This document shows positions 41,907 through 50,095 of a stretch of DNA of 64,000 bases, one piece after another. The stretch lies in the NCBI RefSeq assembly GCF_020099395.1, contig NZ_CP083590.1, forward strand, positions 4,402,001 through 4,466,000, read 5' to 3'. Position 1 is the first letter of the stretch. Every line of letters begins with the position of its first letter. Below the pieces are notes generated by a model. That model saw nothing but the letters and a program-made list of their open reading frames with translations, did not search any database and was not told where the DNA came from. This DNA comes from Streptomyces mobaraensis (lineage in GTDB: Bacteria; Actinomycetota; Actinomycetes; Streptomycetales; Streptomycetaceae). A program made the translations under genes and the position numbers.

Positions 41907-42728
41907 TCAGGGCGACGTCGTGTTGTCGTGATCCGCGTTTTCGTTTCCACCGGGGCTGCCCTCCGGCTCGGGCGCTTGCACCCACGTTTCCGCGTTCGCT
42001 CTGATGTGGCGGTCCATGGCCATGGAGACCTCCGCGTCGACCACGGCCTGGGAGACCGGGCGGAGGTGTTCCAGGGTGCGGGCCACCTGGCCGGTTTCGG
42101 TGTGGGGGGTGGCCGGGAGGAGGTGGGTGCGGATGAGGGCGGTGAAGATCTCGGCGAGGGCGTCGGCGTGGGCGCGGACGTGGCGGCCCGCTTCCAGGAC
42201 GGCGGACAACGGGACGCCGGCGCGGACGAGTTCGGTGGACGCGTCCAGGAGGCGGCGGCTGACGTGGACGAACTCCTCGCCGTCCACGGCCAGGTAGCCG
42301 ATGTCGAGCGCGGCGGCGAGGTTCTCGGCCGTGACCTGGCCCGCGAAGGTGTCCGCCAGTTCTTCCGCGCTCAGGCGGGCCGGGGTCTCCCCGGACCAGG
42401 GGGTGGCCGACGCGCCGTCGAGGTTCAGGAGTTCGGCTACGTTCCGGCCGCTTTCGAAGGCGGTCAGCAGGTCCGCGATGCCGCCCAGGGTGTGGCCGCG
42501 CTCCAGGAGGGCGGTGATGGTGCGGAGGCGGGTGAGGTGGGTGCCGTCGTACCAGGCGATGCGGCCCTCGCGGCGCGGCGGGGGGATGAGTTTGCGTTCG
42601 CGGTAGAAGCGGAGGGTTCGGAGGGGGATGCCGGCTGCCTCCGCCAGTTCTGCCATGCGGTATTCGTGCTTCCGGGGCGTTCGGTTGTCGGTCGGGGCGG
42701 TCCGGTCGTCGGGGGTTTCGGTGGTCAC
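41907..42728 (-). CDS. MerR-family transcriptional regulator
   Basis: The 273-residue protein has an N-terminal MerR helix-turn-helix: YRMAELAEAAGIPLRTLRFYRERKLIPPPRREGRIAWYD (in parts). Coiled-coil and effector regions follow. The C-terminal two-thirds is a large mostly helical domain, which suggests ligand sensing. The start is GTG 42728; ATG 42656 would remove an unstructured N-terminal stretch. It is divergent from the flavin monooxygenase gene and likely controls it. The ligand is unknown. Confidence 0.85.
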   Translation of the reverse strand: MTTETPDDRTAPTDNRTPRKHEYRMAELAEAAGIPLRTLRFYRERKLIPPPRREGRIAWYDGTHLTRLRTITALLERGHTLGGIADLLTAFESGRNVAELLNLDGASATPWSGETPARLSAEELADTFAGQVTAENLAAALDIGYLAVDGEEFVHVSRRLLDASTELVRAGVPLSAVLEAGRHVRAHADALAEIFTALIRTHLLPATPHTETGQVARTLEHLRPVSQAVVDAEVSMAMDRHIRANAETWVQAPEPEGSPGGNENADHDNTTSP

Positions 42729-42756
42729 GCGGGCAGCGTAAGGGGGCGGGCGGAAG

Positions 42757-42855
42757 GTGCCCCCGTCCCGCCCTCTCACCGTTTTCCGCGGGGCCGCGCC
42801 CCCGCACGCCCCCGAAGCGCGCTTCGCACGCTGTCCTCAAGCGCCGGACGGGCTG
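42757..42855. repeat. Intergenic palindromic repeat, copy C
   Basis: A copy of the same repeat family runs from GTGCCCCCGTCCCG to GTCCTCAAGCGCCG and GACGGGCTG. Here it lies in a divergent promoter region (MerR/monooxygenase), unlike the other copies near gene ends, so it is not simply a terminator. Confidence 0.8.
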
Positions 42856-43006
42856 GGCGGGTGGGTGGGCGCTTCGTGGTCCCGGGAGGTGCGACCCGGG
42901 GTAACTTCCTTGTGTCGCACCCCTACCGCTCGGTACGGCACCCCCCTACGCTCGCACCGTGCCAGCAATCACTGGCGCGATGCGTTGCGATCCGGGAGGC
43001 AGCGGA

Positions 43007-44527
43007 ATGGCCGAGCACGTGCGCGTGGCGGTGATCGGGTCCGGGTTCGGGGGGCTGGGGGCGGCCGTACGGCTTCGGCGGGAGGGGGTGACGGACTTCG
43101 TCGTCCTGGAACGGGCGGGCGCGATCGGCGGGACCTGGCGGGACAACACCTATCCGGGGTGTGCCTGCGATGTTCCGTCGCATCTCTATTCCTTCTCCTT
43201 CGCGCCCAACCCCGAGTGGCCGCGCAACTTCTCCGGGCAGCCGCACATCCGGGCCTACCTGGAGCGCGTCACCGACACCTACGGGCTCCGGCCGCACCTC
43301 CGGCTGAACTCCGAGGTGAGGGCGGCGCGATGGGACGCCGAGCGGATGCGCTGGGAGCTGGACACCGCCTCCGGCGCGTACACCGCGGACGTCGTCGTCT
43401 CCGCCACCGGGCCGCTCTCCGACCCGCGGCTGCCGGACATCCCCGGGCTGGACACGTTCCCCGGGCCCGTCTTCCACTCCGCCCGCTGGGACCACGACAC
43501 CGACCTGCGCGGCAAGCGCGTCGCCGTGGTCGGCACCGGGGCGTCGGCGATCCAGATCGTCCCCGCGATCCAGCCGGACGTCTCCCGGCTCACCCTCTTC
43601 CAGCGCACCCCGGCCTGGGTGCTGCCGCGGGCCGACCGGCGGATTACCGGGGTGGAGCGGTGGCTGCACGGGAAGATGCCGGCGACACGGGCCGTGCGGC
43701 GCGGGGTGCTGTGGGGCATCCGCGAGGCGCAGGTGGGGGCGTTCACCAAACGGCCGGAGCGGCTGGGCTTCGTGGAGGCGCTGGCCAAGGCCCATCTGCG
43801 CCGTTCCGTGAAGGACCCGGAACTGCGGGCCCGGCTCACCCCCGACTACCGCATCGGCTGCAAGCGGATCCTGCTCTCCAACGACTACTACCCGGCGTTG
43901 ACCAGGGCGAACGTCGACGTCGTGGCGTCCGGGCTGGCCGAGGTGCGCGGGTCCGGGCTGGTCGCCGCCGACGGGACGCGGGTCGAGGCGGACGCGCTCG
44001 TCTTCGGTACCGGGTTCCGGGTGACCGACATGCCGATCGCCCGGCGGATCACCGGTGCCGACGGCGTGACACTCGCCGAGACGTGGAAGAACGGCATGGC
44101 CGCGCTGCGCGGCACCACCGCCGCCGGCTTCCCCAACCTCCTCTTCATCATCGGGCCCAACACCGGCCTGGGAAACAGCTCGATGATCCTGATGATCGAG
44201 TCGCAGCTCAACTACCTGGCCGACTTCCTCCGGCAACTCGACGTCCTCGGCGGCCGGACCGCGCTCGTCGCCCGCCCGTCCGCCGTCAACGCCTGGAACC
44301 GCGGCCTCCAGCGGCGGATGGAGCGGACCGTGTGGAACACCGGTGGCTGCGACAGCTGGTACCTCGACTCCGAAGGCCGCAACACCACCGCCTGGCCGGG
44401 CACGACCGCCGAGTTCCGCCGGGTCACCCGGCGGGTGGACCTCCAGGAGTACCAGGTGCTGCGGGAGCCGCGACGGCCTCGTCCGCATGCCCCGGCGGAG
44501 CTGGGCGAGGGGACGGTGGCGCGATGA
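43007..44527 (+). CDS. Flavin-containing monooxygenase, Baeyer-Villiger type
   Basis: The 506-residue enzyme uses FAD and NADPH to insert oxygen into ketones or oxidise heteroatoms. Residues 10-16 hold the FAD loop GSGFGG, followed by GGTWRDNTYPGCACDVPSHL. The fingerprint FPGPVFHSARW (151-161) fits F-x-G-x3-H-x3-W of type I BVMOs, and the second Rossmann motif VVGTGASA follows at about 176. The ATG is behind GGGAGG. It overlaps an SDR gene by 4 bp (ATGA). A MerR regulator is divergent. The substrate, perhaps a cyclic or long-chain ketone, is unknown. Confidence 0.9.
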   Translation: MAEHVRVAVIGSGFGGLGAAVRLRREGVTDFVVLERAGAIGGTWRDNTYPGCACDVPSHLYSFSFAPNPEWPRNFSGQPHIRAYLERVTDTYGLRPHLRLNSEVRAARWDAERMRWELDTASGAYTADVVVSATGPLSDPRLPDIPGLDTFPGPVFHSARWDHDTDLRGKRVAVVGTGASAIQIVPAIQPDVSRLTLFQRTPAWVLPRADRRITGVERWLHGKMPATRAVRRGVLWGIREAQVGAFTKRPERLGFVEALAKAHLRRSVKDPELRARLTPDYRIGCKRILLSNDYYPALTRANVDVVASGLAEVRGSGLVAADGTRVEADALVFGTGFRVTDMPIARRITGADGVTLAETWKNGMAALRGTTAAGFPNLLFIIGPNTGLGNSSMILMIESQLNYLADFLRQLDVLGGRTALVARPSAVNAWNRGLQRRMERTVWNTGGCDSWYLDSEGRNTTAWPGTTAEFRRVTRRVDLQEYQVLREPRRPRPHAPAELGEGTVAR

Positions 44528-45423
44528 GCGCGGCGTACCGCGGGAACGGCCTCGCCGGGCAGATCGTCGTCGTGACGGGTGCGGCCCGTGGGGTGGGGGA
44601 GTCCCTGGCCCGCAAGCTGTCGGCGCGCGGCGCCCGGCTCGCCCTCGTCGGGCTGGAGCCGGACGAACTGCGGCGCGTGGCCGGTGAGTTGCGGACCGAA
44701 GTGGAGTGCTGGACCGCCGACGTCACCGATCAGGAGGCCATGGAACGGGTCGCCCAGGAGGTCGGCGAGCGCTTCGGGCGGATCGACGTCGTCGTCGCCA
44801 ACGCCGGTGTCGCCGGCGGGGGTCCGCTGGACGGCTGCGACTTCGCCGTTTGGCGGCGCGTCGTCGAGGTCAACCTGATCGGCGCCGCCGCCACCGGCCG
44901 CGCCTTCCTCCCCGCCCTCGTCCGGAGCCGCGGCTACCTGCTGCAGATCGCCTCGTTCGCCGCCATCGCGCCCGCGCCGATGATGACCGCGTACTGCGCG
45001 TCCAAGGCGGGCGTGGAGGCGTACGCGCACGGGCTGCGCGCCGAGGTCGGACACCGGGGCGTACGCGTCGGCGTGGGGTACCTGAGCTGGACGGACACCG
45101 ACATGGTGCGCGGTGCCGACGAGAACCCCGTGATGCGGGAGATGCGGCAGCGGCTGCCGTGGCCGGCTAACCGGACGTACCCGCTGGACCCCGCCGCCGA
45201 CCGGCTCGTGGCGGGCATCGAACGGCGCTCGGCGCACGTGTACGCCCAGCGGTGGCTGCGCGGCGCCCAGCCCGTGCGGGCGGCCCTGCCCGCGCTGGTC
45301 GCGCTCGGGGCGCGGCGCGAGATGCGGCGGTTCGGGCCCCGGCTCGCCTCGGTGAAGGTGCCGGGGCTGCTGGGGGCCGGTGGGGCCGCTGATGCTTCCG
45401 GGAGGGCCGAGGGACGGGTGTGA
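44524..45423 (+). CDS. Short-chain dehydrogenase/reductase
   Basis: The 299-residue SDR has the cofactor motif TGAARGVG (18-25), NAG in VVANAGVAGG, and the catalytic Tyr157-x3-Lys161 in YCASK. The last 60 residues extend beyond the core. It is coupled to the monooxygenase by ATGA. A pair of SDR and BVMO is used to oxidise alcohol to ketone and then to ester; this is a plausible role here. Confidence 0.92.
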   Translation: MSAAYRGNGLAGQIVVVTGAARGVGESLARKLSARGARLALVGLEPDELRRVAGELRTEVECWTADVTDQEAMERVAQEVGERFGRIDVVVANAGVAGGGPLDGCDFAVWRRVVEVNLIGAAATGRAFLPALVRSRGYLLQIASFAAIAPAPMMTAYCASKAGVEAYAHGLRAEVGHRGVRVGVGYLSWTDTDMVRGADENPVMREMRQRLPWPANRTYPLDPAADRLVAGIERRSAHVYAQRWLRGAQPVRAALPALVALGARREMRRFGPRLASVKVPGLLGAGGAADASGRAEGRV

Positions 45424-45517
45424 GTACGGAGGGTCACTGATCGACATGCGCAGGGTGACGGCGCGTGTGAGGCTGGTCGCGGCCCGATCAGACGATCTCC
45501 CGGAGGAGTGAACACGC

Positions 45518-45694
45518 ATGGGCATGAAGGACGAGATGCAGGACAAGGCCCAGAAGGCCAAGCAGAAGATGCAGGACGCGAAGGAGCAGGCTCAGCAGCG
45601 GGGGAAGCAGGGGCAGGACCGGCTGCGGGAGAAGGGGCAGCAGGGGAAGCAGGCTTCGTTCGACGACGTCCGGGATGAGATCGACGATCGCTGA
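45518..45694 (+). CDS. Small charged, lysine/glutamine-rich protein
   Basis: A 58-residue ORF with a GGAGGAG ribosome site seven bases upstream. It begins MGMKDEMQDKAQKAKQKM and ends DDVRDEIDDR, with no hydrophobic stretch and a coiled or LEA-like composition. It resembles small stress proteins in feel, but I cannot name a family. A terminator hairpin follows. It is shorter than usual gene-calling limits but the ribosome site and composition support it. Confidence 0.65.
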   Translation: MGMKDEMQDKAQKAKQKMQDAKEQAQQRGKQGQDRLREKGQQGKQASFDDVRDEIDDR

Positions 45695-45730
45695 CGGCGG
45701 GGTCGTTGAGCCGGCCCGGCTCGTTGCGTG

Positions 45731-45765
45731 AGGGCGCGCCCTGGTTTCCAGGGTGCGCCCTTTGG
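45731..45765 (+). terminator. Terminator after the small charged protein gene
   Basis: GGGCGC-G-CCCTGG pairs with CCAGGG-T-GCGCCC around TTT, followed by TTTGGGTTT. Confidence 0.8.
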
Positions 45766-45780
45766 GTTTGCTTCCCCAGC

Positions 45781-45901
45781 CCCGCCCCTTCCCGTTTCTT
45801 TCGGGGGCTTCGCCCCCGCACCCCCCAGCACGCTTCGCGCGCTGTCCTCAAACGCCGGACGGGCTGTTGGGGGCCGGCGTCCTCAAACGCCGGACGGGCT
45901 A
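45781..45901. repeat. Intergenic palindromic repeat, copy D (double end)
   Basis: This copy retains the CCGTTTCTTTCGGGGG hairpin region and carries the terminal module (GTCCTCAAACGCC / GGACGGGCT) twice, at 45844-45865 and 45879-45901. The last three bases, CTA, form the TAG stop codon of the tricorn gene. It lies between converging genes. Confidence 0.85.
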
Positions 45902-48900
45902 ACCGCGTGGCGGGAGTTCCGGGCGGGCGCGGTTCGGGACGTTGGTGTAGTCCGGCGGGGTGGTCGCGCCGTGGCGTTCCAGGAGGTCCAGGGCCAGGCG
46001 GACGGCGTCGTCGAGTTGCTTGTGGCGGCCCTCGGCCCAGTCCACCGGCGTCCGGTCCACCTCGATGTCCGGCTCCACGCCGTGGTTCTCGACGTCCCAG
46101 CCGTACGCGTCGAACCACGCCGCGTTCATCGGCACGGTGATCGCCGTGCCGTCCCCGAGCCGGTGCCGGCCCGTCATGCCGATGACGCCGCCCCAGGTGC
46201 GCAGGCCCACGACGGGCCCGATGCCCTGGAGCTTGAACGCGGCGGTGATCATGTCGCCGTCGGAGGACGTCATCTCGTCGGCGATGGCGACGACCGGGCC
46301 GCGCGGCGCGTTGGAGGCGTAGCTCACCGGCTGCGCGCCCCGGGTGAGGTCCCAGCCGATGATCGTGCGGGTGAGCTTCTCCACGACCAGTTCGCTGATG
46401 TTGCCGCCCGCGTTGCCGCGGACGTCCACGATGAGGGCGGGCCGGGACATCTCCATCCGCAGGTCGCGGTTGAACTGGGCCCAGCCGGAGCCGCCCATGT
46501 CGGGGATGTGCAGGTAGCCGCATTTGCCGCCGCTCAGGTCGCGGACGACCGCGCGGCGTTTGGCCACCCAGTCCTGGTAGCGGAGCGGGCGTTCGTCGAT
46601 CAGCGGGACGATCGCCACCCGGCGGGCGGGGCCGTCGCCCTCCGCCGGGGCGAAGGCGAGCTCGACGGTGGTGCCGCCGGCGGCGGCCAGCAGCGGGTAC
46701 GGGCCGGTGACCGGGTCGACCGGCCGGCCGTCCACATGGGTGAGGACGGCACCCTCCCGGATGCCCGAACCGGCCAGCGGGGAGCGGGCCTTGGAGTCCG
46801 ACGAGTCGCCGGGCAGGATGCGGCGCACCGCCCAGCGGCCGTCCTTGAGCCGGGCGAGGTTGGCGCCGAGCAGCCCGATGGCGCGCTGGTAGTGCGGCGG
46901 CCCCTCGTTGCGGCGGGAGCCGATGACGTACGCGTGGGAGGTGCCGAGTTCGCCCATGACCTCGCGGAGGAGGTCGGCGAAGTCGTCGGGGGAGGCGACG
47001 CGTTCGACCAGCGGACGGTACTGCTCCAGGATCGCGTCCCAGTCGACGCCGCCCATGCCCGGCTCCCAGAAGTAGGCGCGGACGATCCGGCCGGCCTCCG
47101 CGTACGCCTGCCGCCACTCGGCGGCCGGGTCCACCTCGTGCAGGATGCGGCGCATGTCGATGTGGACGACGGAGTCGGCGTCGCCGCCTTCCGTCGCGGG
47201 CGCGGCCCGCAGCTCGCCCTCGTCGTTGACGACGAGCCGGGTCCCGTCGCCGCTGACCTCGAACCAGTCGAGGGACGCGGTGAGTTCGGTGCGCTTGGCC
47301 TTGCACAGGTCGAAGTGTTCGAGCGTGGGACGGCCGGAGGTGTCGGCCGGGTTGGCGAAGGTCTCGCCGAGGGCGCCGGAGATGGGCCAGCGCAGCCACA
47401 CCAGTCCGCCGCCGTGCACCGGGCGGAGGTGCGAGTACTTGGAGGCGGCCACCGGGAACGGCGTCACCCGGCTCTCCAGCCCCTCCGTCTCCACGGTCAC
47501 CGGGCCTCCGGCCTCCCCGCCGGCCGTGTCGCTGACGTCCAGCCCGCCGCCGGCCGGCCGGCCCTCCGCCGTCAGCGCGAACGGCGAGGGCGTCGCCGAG
47601 GAGAGCGGGACGAGGTAGGGGCGGCAGCCCAGCGGGAACGACAGGTCGCCGGTGTGGACGTCGTACACCGGGTCGAAGCCGCGCCAGGAGAGGAAGGCGA
47701 GGTAGCGGCCGTCGCGGGTGAAGACCGGCTGCTCGTCCTCGAAGCGCCCGTTGGTGACGTCCACGACCATCCGGTCGGAGAGGCGCGCGATCCTGATCTG
47801 CCGCAGGGAGCGGCCGACGCCCGGGTGCGACCAGGCCAGCCAGCCGGAGTCGGGGGAGAAGGCCAGGTCGCGGACCGGACCGTTGTCGGAGCGGACGAGC
47901 TCGCTCACCTCGCCGTCGCCCTCCGGGGAGGTGTCCACCAGCAGCAGCCGCCCGTCGTGCGCGGCGATCGCCAGCCGTGAGCCGTCCGGCGACGACAGCG
48001 TCTCGTGCACCCGCCCGATCCGCCCCGCCGCCAGCCGCCGGTGCTCCCCCGTCCCCGCCGCGCTCGGCAGCCGGGCGATCTCGACGGCGTCCTCGCCCTC
48101 CGCGTCGGTGATGTACGCGACCCGGCCCGTCGAGCCGAGCATCTCGGGCAGCCGGACGCGGACGCCCGGGGTGTCGGCGATGGCCCGCGCGGGGCCGTCG
48201 CGGTGGGTCAGCCAGTAGAGGCTGCCGCGCACCTGGACGGCGCTGGCCCGGCCCGTGGTGTCGACGGCCAGCGCGTCGACGTGCGAGGCGGCCTGCACCT
48301 GGTACGTGCGCCGCCCGGCGCGCGGACCGCCGAGCCGGAGGTCCAGCCGGCGCGGTACGGCGTCCGGGCCGAGGTCGTCCACCAGCCACAGGTCGCCCGC
48401 GCACTGGTAGACGACCCGGCTGCCGTCGGTGGAGGCGTGCCGGGCGTAGAAGTCGGCGTGGTCGGTGTGGCGGCGCAGGTCGGTGCCGTCGGGGCGGCAG
48501 GAGTAGAGGTTGGCGACGCCCTCGTGGTCGGAGAGGAACGCGATCCGGTCACCGACGAACATCACCGCGTCCAGGTGGCCGTTCAGATCCGGCACCAGCC
48601 GCTTCTCCATCAGCCACAGCCGTCCCGTCGCCCCGCCCCGGTACCGCTTCCAGGACGCCGGCTCGTGCGGCGGCTTTCCGGTGAGCAGCAGCGTCTCGCC
48701 GGGCGCGTCGCCGGGACCGTGCCCGCCGCCGCGCATCGCGATGTCCGACACCGGACCCCACGGCAGGCGCAGGCCGGGACTGCCGTCGGTGGGCAGCCGG
48801 TAGGCCCAGGAGAAGTACGAGAAGGGCTGGCCGTGCGAGGAGACGGCGAGGATGTCGCTGTCGCCGTCCCGGCCCGGTGGCGTCCAGCCGCAGACCCGGG

Positions 48901-49180
48901 CGTCGGTGCTGCCCCAGTACGTCAGTCTGCGGGCCGGGCCGCCGTCGACGGGGACGAGGTGCACCTCGGGGTCGAGGCTGCGCCAGCTGGTGAAGGCGAT
49001 CCGGCCGCCGTCGGGGGAGAACCGCGGGTGGCCCAGCCGCGTGCGGTCGACGGTCAGCCGCCACGCGCGGTCCTTGCCGCCGTCCGTCCCCGGCAGCGGG
49101 GACAGCCACAGGTCGTCCTCCGCGACGAAACAGAGCAGATCGCCGTGGAGATGGGGGTACCTCAGGTAGGCATCGCTCAC
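45899..49180 (-). CDS. Tricorn protease homolog
   Basis: The 1093-residue enzyme breaks peptides released by the proteasome. It has an N-terminal beta-propeller region with repeated strands (for example PRFSPDGGRIAFTSWRS), a second propeller to about residue 670, a PDZ-like region, and an S41-type catalytic domain. The catalytic residues are visible: His749 in GTSHAY and Ser973-Asp974 in MTSSDGDM. The order fits Thermoplasma tricorn (His746, Ser965). The start is GTG 49180 or 49183. The gene is divergent from a TetR regulator across two dyads. Its stop is supplied by repeat D. Confidence 0.92.
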   Translation of the reverse strand: MSDAYLRYPHLHGDLLCFVAEDDLWLSPLPGTDGGKDRAWRLTVDRTRLGHPRFSPDGGRIAFTSWRSLDPEVHLVPVDGGPARRLTYWGSTDARVCGWTPPGRDGDSDILAVSSHGQPFSYFSWAYRLPTDGSPGLRLPWGPVSDIAMRGGGHGPGDAPGETLLLTGKPPHEPASWKRYRGGATGRLWLMEKRLVPDLNGHLDAVMFVGDRIAFLSDHEGVANLYSCRPDGTDLRRHTDHADFYARHASTDGSRVVYQCAGDLWLVDDLGPDAVPRRLDLRLGGPRAGRRTYQVQAASHVDALAVDTTGRASAVQVRGSLYWLTHRDGPARAIADTPGVRVRLPEMLGSTGRVAYITDAEGEDAVEIARLPSAAGTGEHRRLAAGRIGRVHETLSSPDGSRLAIAAHDGRLLLVDTSPEGDGEVSELVRSDNGPVRDLAFSPDSGWLAWSHPGVGRSLRQIRIARLSDRMVVDVTNGRFEDEQPVFTRDGRYLAFLSWRGFDPVYDVHTGDLSFPLGCRPYLVPLSSATPSPFALTAEGRPAGGGLDVSDTAGGEAGGPVTVETEGLESRVTPFPVAASKYSHLRPVHGGGLVWLRWPISGALGETFANPADTSGRPTLEHFDLCKAKRTELTASLDWFEVSGDGTRLVVNDEGELRAAPATEGGDADSVVHIDMRRILHEVDPAAEWRQAYAEAGRIVRAYFWEPGMGGVDWDAILEQYRPLVERVASPDDFADLLREVMGELGTSHAYVIGSRRNEGPPHYQRAIGLLGANLARLKDGRWAVRRILPGDSSDSKARSPLAGSGIREGAVLTHVDGRPVDPVTGPYPLLAAAGGTTVELAFAPAEGDGPARRVAIVPLIDERPLRYQDWVAKRRAVVRDLSGGKCGYLHIPDMGGSGWAQFNRDLRMEMSRPALIVDVRGNAGGNISELVVEKLTRTIIGWDLTRGAQPVSYASNAPRGPVVAIADEMTSSDGDMITAAFKLQGIGPVVGLRTWGGVIGMTGRHRLGDGTAITVPMNAAWFDAYGWDVENHGVEPDIEVDRTPVDWAEGRHKQLDDAVRLALDLLERHGATTPPDYTNVPNRARPELPPRG

Positions 49181-49256
49181 CACTTCATGGTTTCCACCGT
49201 TCGGCGCACCGGCAACCCGGGCCGTGACACGCGCCACGCGTGACGCACACCACGGT

Positions 49257-49316
49257 CGAAACGGCGTCGTTTCGTTAAGGGCGGTCGTACGCTCGTACTG
49301 TACGAAACCGTTTCGT
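49257..49316. promoter_or_regulatory. Two CGAAAC/GTTTCG operators between tricorn and TetR genes
   Basis: CGAAACG-GCGT-CGTTTCG (49257-49274, 7-bp arms) and ACGAAAC-C-GTTTCGT (49302-49316, 7-bp arms) are perfect dyads sharing the half-site CGAAAC. They lie in the divergent region and overlap likely promoters of the regulator. The TetR protein encoded next is the likely binder. Confidence 0.75.
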
Positions 49317-49342
49317 TCACCTGGAAGCGCAGGAGGTGTGGC

Positions 49343-49945
49343 ATGCCCGGGGAACCCGCGGCGCAGCCGGCCCGCCGCACCCGGCTCACGCCGGAACGCG
49401 AGGCGGAGCTCTACGAGGCCGTCCTCGAGATCCTCCGCGAGGTCGGGTACGAGGCGCTGACCATGGACGCCGTGGCGGCCCGCACCCGGTCCAGCAAGGC
49501 CACCCTCTACCGCCAGTGGAAGGGCAAGCCGGAACTGGTCGCGAGCGCGCTCCGGCACACCAAGCCGCTCAAGGTCGACGACATCGACACCGGGACCCTG
49601 CGCGGCGACCTGGTGGCGCTGACGGCCTGCGCGGACCCCGCGCAGATGGAGCGGGACGCGGCCCTCATGCGGGGGCTCGGCCACGCCGTCCACTGCAACC
49701 CCGACCTCCACCGCGCCCTGCGGGAGCTGCTGGTCGAGCCCGAGAAGGCGGCCCTGCGACGGCTGCTGGACCGGGCCGTGGCCCGCGGCGAGCTCGCGCC
49801 GGACACCCCTGCCATGGAGTTCGTCGCGCACATCCTGCTCGGCGCCTTCATCACCCGCCCGCTGGTCGAGGACCGGCCGGCGGACGCCGCCTACCTCGCC
49901 CGCTTCATCGACGCCGTGGTGCTCCCCGCCCTCGGCCGCCGCTGA
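49343..49945 (+). CDS. TetR/AcrR-family regulator of the MMPL exporter
   Basis: The 200-residue protein has an N-terminal helix-turn-helix (LTMDAVAARTRSSKATLYRQWKGKPELV) and a helical ligand domain that ends ARFIDAVVLPALGRR. The ATG is behind AGGAGG. It is followed by an MMPL-type transporter gene after 150 bp and likely represses both. The dyads upstream fit a TetR dimer. Confidence 0.9.
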   Translation: MPGEPAAQPARRTRLTPEREAELYEAVLEILREVGYEALTMDAVAARTRSSKATLYRQWKGKPELVASALRHTKPLKVDDIDTGTLRGDLVALTACADPAQMERDAALMRGLGHAVHCNPDLHRALRELLVEPEKAALRRLLDRAVARGELAPDTPAMEFVAHILLGAFITRPLVEDRPADAAYLARFIDAVVLPALGRR

Positions 49946-50095
49946 GCCCCGGCCCGTCCCGGACCCCCCACCGCGACGAGCCGGTACATCCCGATATCTC
50001 CCCCACTGATCCACCTGGCGCGCCGCTCTCGTCGTCGGGCTGGTTCCCCACTGCCAGTTGCTCGTTTCTCCGACCCGACGGGAGTAGACCTCCTC

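Noticed and set aside
49150..49163. ATGGGGGTACCTC in the tricorn start region, like the xth element
   Set aside because: It encodes RYPH in a stretch I recall as conserved in tricorn homologs, and the other half of the palindrome is missing.
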